This document shows, piece by piece, positions 1 through 6,494 of a stretch of 14,798 nt of DNA (position 1 is the first letter of the stretch; every line of letters starts with the position of its first letter). The position numbers and the translations under genes were made by a program. The notes below the pieces were generated by a model, which was given only the letters and a program-made list of their open reading frames with translations, was not told the origin of the DNA and ran no database searches. The stretch is from Bacillota bacterium (GTDB lineage Bacteria > Bacillota_C > Negativicutes > Sporomusales > Sporomusaceae): the NCBI GenBank assembly GCA_023441125.1, contig JAEZQV010000467.1:1-14798 (forward strand). Reading direction: 5' to 3'.

Positions 1-13
1 CGTCAGTAGTCAT
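1..13 (-). CDS. Start of an unidentified gene (first four codons only)
   Basis: An ATG at 13-11 is followed by codons reading M-T-T-D before the window ends. A strong ribosome binding site, GGAGGTG, lies six bases upstream at 20-26, so this is very probably a genuine start. It lies 56 bases after the DUF134 gene on the same strand and could share its transcript. Genes next to DUF134 proteins often encode Mrp/NBP35-type ATPases or NifX/NifB-like metal-cofactor proteins (family knowledge), but four residues cannot identify this one. Confidence 0.6.
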
Positions 14-69
14 TGCCTTCACCTCCGGCATTAGTTTACCCCAAGGCGGACGCATTAATCAGCTAAAAT

Positions 70-558
70 TTAATGTCCGCAGCAGCAACCGCCGCCCGGG
101 CTGGGCTGATGGTCGGGCTGGCCGGCGCAGGCATGCTTGACGCCGCCTTCCAATTTCATTTTTTTCATGCTGCCGCACTGCGGACAGGCAATCTCATAAC
201 CATGTTTACCGCCTTCGGTACAGGGCACTTCCTCCCAGACATGATGACAGGCCACACACTCAAATACCCGGTTTTTCATAATGTAATTACCTCCTTCAAT
301 AGACAAAACTCGTCCCTCCACCAATGCCATAGCCACTTTGCCCCTGGCCGACAGTAGGATTCTCTGAAAAGTTGGTCTGGACAACCCCATGATGGCGGCA
401 CAGGTAGCCTGCTCATAGCCCTTCACGTCTTTCAAACGCAAAGCCTCCAGCTCCTCTACCTGCACGACAACCGGCTGTTCGTCACTCTCCCTGCTGGGAA
501 TAAATTTGCGGCAGACCGGTTCTTCGTCAACCAAACCGCAACAACGTCTTCTGGGCAT
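70..558 (-). CDS. DUF134 family DNA-binding protein with C-terminal zinc ribbon
   Basis: A 162-residue protein. The N-terminal half, beginning MPRRRCCG, matches the DUF134 family: the conserved EELEALRLKDVKGYEQ stretch (35-50), then a helix-turn-helix around 46-77 (A-A-I-M-G-L-S-R-P-T-F-Q), then a segment ending in IEGGNY (87-92). Residues 100-130 form a probable zinc ribbon with C101-x2-C104 and C125-x2-C128. The tail is cysteine-rich (GGGCCCGH), which suggests metal or redox sensing. I chose the start at 558, not the in-frame ATG at 576, because AAAGGCGGG lies just before 558 and the upstream ATG falls close to the promoter. DUF134 proteins are predicted regulators often found beside iron-sulfur or metal-cofactor genes. 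The promoter carries an inverted repeat, consistent with autoregulation (inference). Its exact function is unknown. Confidence 0.88.
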   Translation of the reverse strand: MPRRRCCGLVDEEPVCRKFIPSRESDEQPVVVQVEELEALRLKDVKGYEQATCAAIMGLSRPTFQRILLSARGKVAMALVEGRVLSIEGGNYIMKNRVFECVACHHVWEEVPCTEGGKHGYEIACPQCGSMKKMKLEGGVKHACAGQPDHQPSPGGGCCCGH

Positions 559-579
559 TGGTAACCCGCCTTTCATTTG

Positions 580-606
580 GGCATATGCTCAATTCAATTA
601 TATGCC
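580..606. promoter_or_regulatory. Inverted-repeat operator candidate over the DUF134 promoter
   Basis: Arms GGCATAT (580-586) and ATATGCC (600-606) are perfect 7-base inverted repeats separated by 13 bases, so equivalent positions lie about two helical turns apart. The right arm overlaps the -10 box and the left arm lies just past the expected transcription start. GCATATGC at 581-588 is also a palindrome. This geometry suits repression by a dimeric regulator, most simply the DUF134 protein itself (inference). Confidence 0.55.
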
Positions 607-625
607 AGTTTTAGTAAAAAAGCAA
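597..625 (-). promoter_or_regulatory. Sigma-A-type promoter of the DUF134 gene
   Basis: On the minus strand TTGCTT (620-625) is followed after exactly 17 bases by a perfect TATAAT (597-602). The expected start is near 590, giving a leader of about 30 bases before the ATG at 558. Confidence 0.7.
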
Positions 626-630
626 TGTCA

Positions 631-671
631 AAATAGCAAAAAGATCCAGCCCGCTATCCCAGGGCTGGATC
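631..671 (-). terminator. Intrinsic terminator after the pdxY / ECF S-component genes
   Basis: A perfect 10-base stem (GATCCAGCCC and GGGCTGGATC, 643-652 with 662-671) encloses a 9-base loop. On the minus strand it is followed by TTTTT and a further T-rich stretch. It starts 12 bases after the stop codon of the ECF S-component gene. Confidence 0.9.
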
Positions 672-683
672 AGCATACGAAAT

Positions 684-1220
684 CTACCAATTTACATTTT
701 TGCGCAGTTTGGGCGACAGAATCATAGCCACCACCAGGCCAACGCCGGAGGTCATCAGCGAACTGGGTATATTGGCGACCGCGATTGCCAGACTGCCGGT
801 AACCTGCCACCAGGCAGCAAGATATCCGCCCAGCGTCCAGGCGGCCGCCAGAATACACCCCAGCAAAGCCCGCCATATCCAGCCATTGCTCTCCCTCTCC
901 CCCAGCCGGACAGGCGACGGCCACAGGCCTTTGGCAACCACACCGACGATCAGACCGGCTAGGCCCTTAATGACAAAGGACCAGACGGTATAAGGGGAAA
1001 ACCCCATAATCAGATCATAAAAAGCCGAGCCGATCGCCCCGGCTAATCCGGCGTATACACCGCCGAAGCAAATGCCGACGGTATACAGAAAAGCCGTTCC
1101 CAGATGAACCATGGCGCCAACGCCAAACGGAATTTTAAGCGAAGTGGCAATGGCGCACATCGCCGCCAGCACGCCGCCAAATACAATATCTCTTGTTGTT
1201 AAACTACGCTTGCGAAACAT
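684..1220 (-). CDS. ECF transporter S component, probably for vitamin B6
   Basis: A small hydrophobic protein of 178 residues with about five to six membrane segments and a basic start (MFRKRSLTTRD). The pattern VHLGTAFLYTVGICFGG, then G-x-A-G-A-I-G-S-A-F-Y-D, then FVIKGLAGLIVG is typical of substrate-binding S components of energy-coupling factor transporters, which capture vitamins in the membrane and share an ATPase/EcfT module encoded elsewhere. No EcfA or EcfT gene is visible here, so this would be a group II system. The gene begins 15 bases after the pdxY stop, so the two are almost certainly co-transcribed, suggesting pyridoxine, pyridoxal or pyridoxamine as substrate (a PdxU-like role; inference). 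I prefer ATG at 1220 over GTG at 1223 because AAGGAGG is then seven bases away. Sequence alone does not prove the substrate. Confidence 0.85.
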   Translation of the reverse strand: MFRKRSLTTRDIVFGGVLAAMCAIATSLKIPFGVGAMVHLGTAFLYTVGICFGGVYAGLAGAIGSAFYDLIMGFSPYTVWSFVIKGLAGLIVGVVAKGLWPSPVRLGERESNGWIWRALLGCILAAAWTLGGYLAAWWQVTGSLAIAVANIPSSLMTSGVGLVVAMILSPKLRKNVNW

Positions 1221-1235
1221 CACAAAGCCTCCTTG

Positions 1236-2102
1236 CTACTTGCTGTGTTTGGCTGACTGCCATGTCGCTGCCAGCCAGGGCAGCGTGCTTTCCAGCAGTA
1301 CGCCTTCTCTGGCGGGAGTACCGGCCGCATAGGTGGTTTTAATAGCCATGTTTACAAACTCCGCCGCCAGTTCCATCGCCTGCGGCACATTTTGCTTATC
1401 GAGCAGGGCTCCGGCCAGAACACTGGCAAAAATATCACCGGTGCCCGGGTACCGGGCCGGAATGTGCTCGCTGACCACTTGCCAGAACCGGCCCGAATGC
1501 CGTTCATAGCCAAGATTCATAATTTGCCGGTTAGCCAGCGGAATACCTGTCATAATGACAACAGACGGGCCACAAGCAGCCAGCCGGACCAGCCAGTCAT
1601 TGAGCGCAGCCGGCTCCAGTACTTGTTCCTGATAAGACTCGCCCAGCAAAAAGCACGCCTCGGTAAAGTTCGGCGTAATCACGTCAGCCTTACTTACCAG
1701 CTTTTTCATATGCTGTTGCATCTCAGCCGTATAGACAGAGTATAACCGGCCGTCATCGCCCATGACCGGGTCGACTAAAACCAATGGCTGATTGGCTGAG
1801 AAGGTATCAATAAAATGGACTACCGTATCAATCTGTTGGGTAGAAGCCAAAAAACCGCTATAGATACAGTCGAAGGCAATCTGTTCCTGCTGCCAGTGCC
1901 GGTAAAATTCGGCCATGCGGTCGGTAAAATCGCAAAAAGCTATATTTTGGAAACCGCCTAAATGGGTACTCAGTAAAGCGGTAGGCAGCGGGCAAACCTG
2001 TATGCCCATACAGGCTAGGATGGGCATGATCACGGTTAAGGAACACCGGCCGAAACAGGAAAGATCATGGACGGCAGCCACGCGTGGAACACTTGGTCTC
2101 AT
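1236..2102 (-). CDS. pdxY: Pyridoxal / pyridoxamine kinase
   Basis: A 288-residue ribokinase-fold enzyme that phosphorylates pyridoxal, pyridoxamine or pyridoxine with ATP in the cytoplasm, the salvage route to pyridoxal phosphate. Visible signatures are HDLSCFGRCS near the N terminus (12-21), LPTALLSTHLGG (39-50), the substrate-side GFLAS (83-87), VDPVMGDDGRLY (110-121), TPNFTEACFLLG (143-154) and the catalytic GTGD motif with D223. Length is normal for PdxY/PdxK. I use ATG at 2102 instead of GTG at 2105 because AAGGAG then has a six-base spacer. The gene precedes an ECF S component, giving an uptake-and-trapping pair for vitamin B6. Upstream lies a gene-free leader of over 250 bases with strong hairpins. 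A role on hydroxymethylpyrimidine is possible in this superfamily but less likely given the PdxY-type motifs. Confidence 0.9.
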   Translation of the reverse strand: MRPSVPRVAAVHDLSCFGRCSLTVIMPILACMGIQVCPLPTALLSTHLGGFQNIAFCDFTDRMAEFYRHWQQEQIAFDCIYSGFLASTQQIDTVVHFIDTFSANQPLVLVDPVMGDDGRLYSVYTAEMQQHMKKLVSKADVITPNFTEACFLLGESYQEQVLEPAALNDWLVRLAACGPSVVIMTGIPLANRQIMNLGYERHSGRFWQVVSEHIPARYPGTGDIFASVLAGALLDKQNVPQAMELAAEFVNMAIKTTYAAGTPAREGVLLESTLPWLAATWQSAKHSK

Positions 2103-2131
2103 CACTTTCTCCTTTTTTAAAGTAGACTTAG

Positions 2132-2161
2132 CTTCAGATGGGGTTTTAACCCCACCTAAAG
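2132..2161. repeat. 12-bp hairpin in the pdxY leader, possible IS200/IS605-type end
   Basis: On the minus strand CTTTAGGTGGGG pairs with CCCCATCTGAAG around a TTAAAA loop: 12 base pairs, two of them G-T. No T-run follows, so it is not an intrinsic terminator. Short G/C-rich hairpins with a tapering A/T base of this sort are found at the right ends of IS200/IS605-family elements, and that resemblance is from memory. The hairpin ends about 18 bases before the pdxY ribosome binding site. Confidence 0.5.
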
Positions 2162-2170
2162 TTTCGTCGC

Positions 2171-2247
2171 CCTTATCCAGGAACTTAGCCGCACTTATCT
2201 CCCGCTTATAGAAGCAGGAGTCTTAGTGCGGGTTAGTTACAGGATAA
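2171..2247. repeat. Long imperfect palindrome in the pdxY leader (structured RNA or mobile-element remnant)
   Basis: The inner hairpin at 2191-2229 pairs GCACT with AGTGC and, further in, a CTCC-x-GCTT arm with an AAGC-x-GGAG arm around an ATAG-type loop. Outside it, TTATCC (2172-2177) is complementary to GGATAA (2242-2247), and the flanking AACTTAGCC and GGTTAGTT pair partly. The whole stretch can fold into one bulged stem-loop in either strand. Together with the hairpin at 2132-2161 it looks like a compact conserved RNA fold or the 3' part of a TnpB-type element lacking its genes. I do not recognise it as a known riboswitch. Confidence 0.5.
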
Positions 2248-2376
2248 AAGTAACTACACAGTAAAGTACAGGCAATGGGCTGCATAGTGCGAGGAAAAAA
2301 CCGGGATAAAACCCAATTTTTTTATTCTGCATGGAGATTAGGATTCCTGCTCACGGCTATACTCAGCTCTGGTTTT

Positions 2377-2409
2377 AAAAAGAGTAAGGTAAGCCCGGTA
2401 CGGCTTACC
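2377..2409 (-). terminator. Intrinsic terminator after the M20 amidohydrolase gene
   Basis: A perfect 8-base stem, GGTAAGCC with GGCTTACC (2388-2395 and 2402-2409), encloses a 6-base loop. On the minus strand it is followed by TTACTCTTTTT (2377-2387). It lies just downstream of the stop codon at 2422. Confidence 0.85.
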
Positions 2410-2421
2410 CTGCACTTTCCG

Positions 2422-3672
2422 CTATGTATTAAGGATAAAATCTTGCTGCGCCAGCCTGCCAACAGCCGTCAGCAGCACCTCGGCCGCAGCGGCGATATCT
2501 TCCGTGCTGGCCGATTCTGCCGGATTATGGCTGATGCCGCCCCGGCAGGGTACAAACAGCATCCCGGTCGGAGCGATTTCCGCCAGATGCATGGCATCAT
2601 GCCCGGCGCCGCTCGGCAGCCGCATATGACTGTAACCGGATTCACCCGCTATATTATCCAGAAATTCGACCATTTCCCGGGAAATTTCCACCGGTGTTTC
2701 GTCGGTAAGTGTAATAATTTCTACGGCGACTCCCCGGCAGCTCGCAATTGCAGCCATACCGGCGCTGAGCTGATCCAGCACCCGTTGTTTGCTTCCCGCT
2801 GAAATGCTGCGAATATCAATGCCAAGTTCGACCCGCCCGGGGATGACATTCATGACCCCCGGCTCAGCCTTGACGATTCCGGTCGTGCCGACAGTGCCGT
2901 TATGGCCTTCCTGGCCGGCCAGTTTCTCCACCAGCAGAATAACCTCGGCGGCTGCCGTTAATGCATCCTGGCGCAGGTGCATCGGGGTTGCCCCTGAATG
3001 GTCGGCTTGTCCGGTCATGACTACCTTTAACCGGGTGGGCGCGGCGATGCCGGTGACGACACCGATTTGCCGCTCCATAGCCTCCAGCACTTTACCCTGT
3101 TCAATATGCAATTCCAAAAAGGCCTTGATGGCGCCCGGGTAACGGGCGTTGCCGATCTTTTCCGGAATCAGCCCCCGCTGCCTTAGAGCCGCTGCCAGCG
3201 AAATTCCGTCACCGTCCCGGTACTGCTCCAACTGGTCGCTGGACAGCTTGCCGCAAAAAGCTTTGCTGCCCAGGGTGGCCATACCAAAGCGGCTGGACTC
3301 TTCGGCCATGAAAACCACCACTTCAATGGGATGGTAGTGGTGCTCGCCCCTGGCCGCCAGACAGCGGCAAATCTCAATGGCGGCCAGCACGCCGGCCACG
3401 CCGTCGTAATTGCCCCCATTGGGCACACTGTCGATATGCGAACCCAGGAGGACCGCCGGTGCCGCCGGCGCCAGACCTTCCCGCCGGCCAAGAATATTGC
3501 CGAATGCATCAAGCCGGATGGTCAGGCCGGCCGCTTGCATAAGCGCCATGATAAACTCACGGGCGGCCCAGTCGGCATCGCCAAAGGCCAGCCGGGTAAT
3601 ACCGCCGCCGGGCTGCGCCCCGATGGCTGCCAGCCGGCGGAAATTTTCATTAAGCCGTGCAACAGAAATCAT
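2422..3672 (-). CDS. M20-family Zn-dependent amidohydrolase (N-carbamoyl-L-amino acid hydrolase / allantoate amidohydrolase type)
   Basis: A 416-residue protein of full family length. This family cleaves N-carbamoyl or ureido amides such as N-carbamoyl amino acids, beta-ureidopropionate or allantoate, using two metal ions. Expected motifs are all present: GSHIDSVPNGGNYDG (77-91, metal ligands H79 and D90), MAEESSRFG (122-130, E124/E125), LELHIEQG with H189, the lid-domain ADHSGATPM (223-231), PSGAGHDAM (353-361) and GGISHNPAE with H382. The substrate cannot be fixed from these. No allantoinase, hydantoinase or dihydropyrimidinase gene is nearby, so a purine or hydantoin pathway is not supported locally. 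The start at 3672 has AAAGGGG six bases upstream. The gene lies 11 bases after an EamA exporter and almost certainly shares its transcript, hinting that exporter and hydrolase handle related amino-acid compounds (inference). Confidence 0.88.
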   Translation of the reverse strand: MISVARLNENFRRLAAIGAQPGGGITRLAFGDADWAAREFIMALMQAAGLTIRLDAFGNILGRREGLAPAAPAVLLGSHIDSVPNGGNYDGVAGVLAAIEICRCLAARGEHHYHPIEVVVFMAEESSRFGMATLGSKAFCGKLSSDQLEQYRDGDGISLAAALRQRGLIPEKIGNARYPGAIKAFLELHIEQGKVLEAMERQIGVVTGIAAPTRLKVVMTGQADHSGATPMHLRQDALTAAAEVILLVEKLAGQEGHNGTVGTTGIVKAEPGVMNVIPGRVELGIDIRSISAGSKQRVLDQLSAGMAAIASCRGVAVEIITLTDETPVEISREMVEFLDNIAGESGYSHMRLPSGAGHDAMHLAEIAPTGMLFVPCRGGISHNPAESASTEDIAAAAEVLLTAVGRLAQQDFILNT

Positions 3673-3683
3673 GTTATTCCCCT

Positions 3684-4619
3684 TTATGTATTGGTTGGTT
3701 TGGACTGTTCGAAATTCATAATGATAATGGCCAACAACGTCAGTGCGCCCCCGGCCAGTTGGATCGGCAGCACACTTTCGCCCAATAAAAAGTAACCGCT
3801 GATGACACCGACAACAGGCACCAAATTAAGATACAAGGTGGTTATGGCAACATCCAAATGTTTTAATACATACATATACAGCAAATAGCCGGCCACCGAG
3901 CAGCATACCGCCAAAAACAGCATATGCCACAAGGCGGTCAGCGAGAACAGCTGCCATTCGCCTACTTCAGTAAGCGACAGCGGAATCAGAAAAACGGTGC
4001 CGATTACCGTCTGGTAGGTGGTCATGCTCATGCCTGAATACTTGTCCTGCAACGACTTGCTGACCAGCGTATAGAAAGTCCAGGACAGCATGGCGCCGAT
4101 TACAAACAGGTTGCCGACAAAAGTAGCCGAGTTGAAATCAAGCTGACCGTTAGCCGTCACCGAAAAATAAGTGCCGAGGAGGGCAACAGCAATACTGGCA
4201 AACTTGACAGCCGAAACCTTGCTGCCAAAAAACAAAATATCCAGGCCAATCGCCAGAATGGGAATAATGGTCACAATCAGGGAAGCATTGACGGCGGTCG
4301 TGAATTTGACGCCGATGTTCTCAAAGTAAAAATACAGGGTAATGCCCAGAACGCCGGCCAAGGCCATGCGCGGTATATCCTTGCCTGCCAGCCGGGCCTG
4401 CGGCTCAAACTTTTTCAGCAACACTACCAGCAGTACGGAAGCTATGGCGAACCGGATGAGGGCCATGGTGACCGGCGGCACTTCGGCCACCGTTATTTTA
4501 ATACTGATAAAGGAGATTCCCCAAAAGAAAATGGTCACCAGCATGGCAAGATTAGCGAGTAAGTAATGTCTGTCCCGCAAACCGGCGCTTTGTTTTGTTT
4601 CCAGTGCACTGTCCTGCAT
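3684..4619 (-). CDS. EamA/DMT-superfamily exporter (first of two)
   Basis: A 311-residue membrane protein with about ten predicted membrane segments arranged as two EamA repeats (roughly residues 20-155 and 168-305). Typical signatures are ATIFFWGISFISIKI-like spacing in the first helix, the charged loop between helices, and GYFLLGESVLPIQLAGGALTLLAIIIM near the C terminus. The family mostly exports amino acids or other metabolites, though some members import. ATG at 4619 has AGGAGG five bases upstream. The gene is followed 11 bases later by the amidohydrolase and preceded by an AraC-type regulator, with an inverted repeat over its likely promoter. It could therefore be a regulated exporter for an amino acid or amino-acid derivative (inference). 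The transported compound cannot be read from the sequence. Confidence 0.87.
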   Translation of the reverse strand: MQDSALETKQSAGLRDRHYLLANLAMLVTIFFWGISFISIKITVAEVPPVTMALIRFAIASVLLVVLLKKFEPQARLAGKDIPRMALAGVLGITLYFYFENIGVKFTTAVNASLIVTIIPILAIGLDILFFGSKVSAVKFASIAVALLGTYFSVTANGQLDFNSATFVGNLFVIGAMLSWTFYTLVSKSLQDKYSGMSMTTYQTVIGTVFLIPLSLTEVGEWQLFSLTALWHMLFLAVCCSVAGYLLYMYVLKHLDVAITTLYLNLVPVVGVISGYFLLGESVLPIQLAGGALTLLAIIIMNFEQSKPTNT

Positions 4620-4641
4620 AATATCCTCCTGTTTTTCACCT

Positions 4642-4659
4642 GTACTACCGTTATAGTAC
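4642..4659. promoter_or_regulatory. Inverted repeat and probable extended -10 promoter upstream of the EamA-amidohydrolase genes
   Basis: GTACTA (4642-4647) and TAGTAC (4654-4659) form a perfect 6-base inverted repeat with a 6-base spacer in the gap between the AraC-type gene and the EamA gene. On the minus strand the repeat covers TGG-TACTAT, an extended -10-like element (TACTAT at 4653-4658). No good -35 box is visible, as expected for an activator-dependent or extended -10 promoter. The adjacent AraC-type protein is an obvious candidate ligand (inference). Confidence 0.4.
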
Positions 4660-4705
4660 CAGCAAGGCGCAGCAGGCGTCTTGTAAAATATTGCTGGCGG
4701 CCGGC

Positions 4706-5497
4706 TTACTTCAGCTTCTGATACTTTTCCGGCGTCACGCCGGTATGACTCTTAAACACTTTACTGAAGTGACTCTGGTCATAAAAGCCGGTCTCGCCGA
4801 CAACCTCAACGATGGGGCGGTCCTGCCGCAGCAATTTTTTGGCCAGGTTGATTCTGAGCAAGGTTTGATAGGTGTGAGGCGGAATACTGAATTCTTCCTT
4901 AAAGGAACGGATAATATTAAATTTATTCAGATCTGCTAGCTGCGCCAATTCGGCCAGCGTAATCTTCTGCTGATAATTCTGGTGCAGATATTCCTTGATT
5001 ACCTGCAGCTTGGGCAGCTCTTTCCCCCGGTTTCCCGGCCTGGTGCCTGCCAATCCCAGCAGGGCCTGCTCGAAAAAGTCCAGCAGGCCGGCTTCCTTTT
5101 CCAGCGGGCTTGCCGGCAGCGTCAATTGTTTCAGCATACCGTTCAGCGCCGGATAATCTGCCCGGTCGCTGACAACCGGCCGGTTAAGGGCGGCTACTCC
5201 CCGGCTGGCCAAAAACGTTTGCAGCCAGCCGGCTTCCACAAACAGCATCTTGTATTTCCACCGGCTCTGCTGTTCGGGATTACAGGAATGCACCAGGCCC
5301 GGCGGAATCAGCACAACGGTCCGGGGACTTACCGCCACGGTTTTCCCCTCATACCAAAAAGAGCTTCTGCCGTTATCCACCACCCCTAAGGAATACTCCT
5401 CATGGGCATGCTTCTTATACGCCAGACTGCCGACATCACATATCTTCAGTTCATAAAAAGGCAAGTCGGCGTCCCGGAAAAACTGTATCCCTGCCAT
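4706..5497 (-). CDS. AraC-family transcriptional regulator with N-terminal cupin domain
   Basis: A 263-residue regulator. The N-terminal part (about 15-95) has the sensing cupin pattern of AraC-type proteins: HAHEEYSLGVVDNG (30-43), then a V-x-L-I-P-P-G-L-V-H-S-C-N-P stretch (62-74). The C-terminal part (165-260) holds the two helix-turn-helix motifs, with KITLAELAQLADLNKFNIIR (178-197) and the family signature ETGFYDQSHFSKVFKSHTG (235-253) followed by TPEKYQ. I chose ATG at 5497, since GGGAGGTG lies just before it; a start further upstream would place the ribosome binding site inside the coding region. It sits between two EamA exporters on the same strand and may control either, most likely the downstream one (inference). 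The bound small molecule is unknown. Confidence 0.88.
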   Translation of the reverse strand: MAGIQFFRDADLPFYELKICDVGSLAYKKHAHEEYSLGVVDNGRSSFWYEGKTVAVSPRTVVLIPPGLVHSCNPEQQSRWKYKMLFVEAGWLQTFLASRGVAALNRPVVSDRADYPALNGMLKQLTLPASPLEKEAGLLDFFEQALLGLAGTRPGNRGKELPKLQVIKEYLHQNYQQKITLAELAQLADLNKFNIIRSFKEEFSIPPHTYQTLLRINLAKKLLRQDRPIVEVVGETGFYDQSHFSKVFKSHTGVTPEKYQKLK

Positions 5498-5558
5498 ACC
5501 GCACCTCCCGCAGTACAAGTTCAACTGAATAATACCCAATAAAGTTTTTTACCGGATT

Positions 5559-6476
5559 TCAGCCCGCCTCGCCACCTGAACCTTCCACGTTCTCGGCCAG
5601 CGGACCGGCCTGAATACTTTGCAGCTGAGTCAGGAGCATGCCGGCCAGCATCAGTCCGCAACCGGCCAACTCCCGCAGGCCGAGTCGTTCGTCTAACAGG
5701 AAGAACCCGCCCAGCGTGGCAAAAACCGTTTCCATACTGAGAATAATAGCCGCATGGGAGGGAGGGGAGTACTTTTGTCCGACCACCTGCAGCGTATAAG
5801 CAACACCCACCGAAAAAATCCCGCCGTACAGAATAGGCATCAGGGCCCGGCTCAACCCTGCCAGCGTTATGGTTTCCAACCACAAGGCCGCGGCCAGACT
5901 CAGCACAGAACAGGTAATAAACTGATAGCAGGACAGTTTTAATACCTCCACCCGGCTGGCATAATAATCAATCAGCAAAATATGCACGGCCCAGATCAAG
6001 GCGCCGGCCAGCAGCAAGAAATCGCCATAGCCAATGGTAAGGCTTTCCTTGACACATAGCAGATATAGCCCCACAACCGCCAGTATGCAGCTGAACCAGA
6101 TCGCATTACCAACATGGTGCTTCAAGAATATGCCCAGTACAGGCACCAGCACAATATACAGACAGGTGATAAACGCCGCCTTGCCGGCCGTGGTGTACAG
6201 CAGGGCAATCTGCTGCAGCGAAGCGGCGGAAAACAAGATGAGCCCGGCCAGCACTCCCGCCAAAACTACGCTGCCGGAGCTTTGGACCGGCGCTTGCCGT
6301 GGTTTGCCCTGATAATAAAAGAGTAAGGGCAGCAGCGACAAACTGCCTAAGGCAAAGCGGACCCCGTTAAAGGTAAAGGGTCCCACATGCTCCATTCCCA
6401 CCCGCTGGGCTACAAACGCCAGACCCCATATAGCAGCTGCCAGCAACAGCAGCAGGTTTGATTTTAACGCGCTCAT
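5559..6476 (-). CDS. EamA/DMT-superfamily exporter (second of two)
   Basis: A 305-residue protein with about ten membrane segments in two EamA repeats (roughly 5-140 and 150-285). The start MSALKSNLLLLLAAAIWG and the stretches VGPFTFNGVRFALGSLSLLPLL and HAAIILSMETVFATLGGFFLL-DERL are characteristic of the drug/metabolite exporter group that includes YijE/RhaT-like proteins. The last 20 or so residues are hydrophilic and glycine/glutamate-rich. ATG at 6476 has AAAGGAG eight bases upstream. It begins 18 bases after the MATE gene stop, so both exporters are probably made from one message. It is only distantly similar to the EamA protein at 3684-4619 and does not look like a recent duplicate. Substrate unknown. 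Confidence 0.87.
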   Translation of the reverse strand: MSALKSNLLLLLAAAIWGLAFVAQRVGMEHVGPFTFNGVRFALGSLSLLPLLFYYQGKPRQAPVQSSGSVVLAGVLAGLILFSAASLQQIALLYTTAGKAAFITCLYIVLVPVLGIFLKHHVGNAIWFSCILAVVGLYLLCVKESLTIGYGDFLLLAGALIWAVHILLIDYYASRVEVLKLSCYQFITCSVLSLAAALWLETITLAGLSRALMPILYGGIFSVGVAYTLQVVGQKYSPPSHAAIILSMETVFATLGGFFLLDERLGLRELAGCGLMLAGMLLTQLQSIQAGPLAENVEGSGGEAG

Positions 6477-6494
6477 TTACAAGACTCCTTTGTA

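Larger units (their letters stand above)
2103..2376. other. Gene-free leader region upstream of pdxY
   Basis: About 270 bases lie between the terminator of the amidohydrolase gene and pdxY. The pdxY-proximal half (2132-2247) is filled by two structured stretches, listed separately. The distal half (2250-2376) is AT-rich with poly-A and poly-T runs and no convincing gene. The best promoter match I find there, TTGCCT then TACTTT at 17 bases, is weak. Short open frames on the plus strand show no recognisable protein or supporting start signal. Confidence 0.6.

Noticed and set aside
577..625. TTGACA further upstream of the DUF134 TATAAT as the -35 box
   Set aside because: The spacing would be 23 bases. 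TTGCTT at 17 bases is the better choice.
2275..2802. 175-codon open frame on the plus strand overlapping the pdxY leader
   Set aside because: It runs into the antisense of the amidohydrolase and lacks a start signal. I also looked for TnpB or transposase motifs here and saw none.
3331..3795. 154-codon open frame on the plus strand
   Set aside because: It is antisense to the amidohydrolase and EamA genes with low-complexity content, so a shadow frame.
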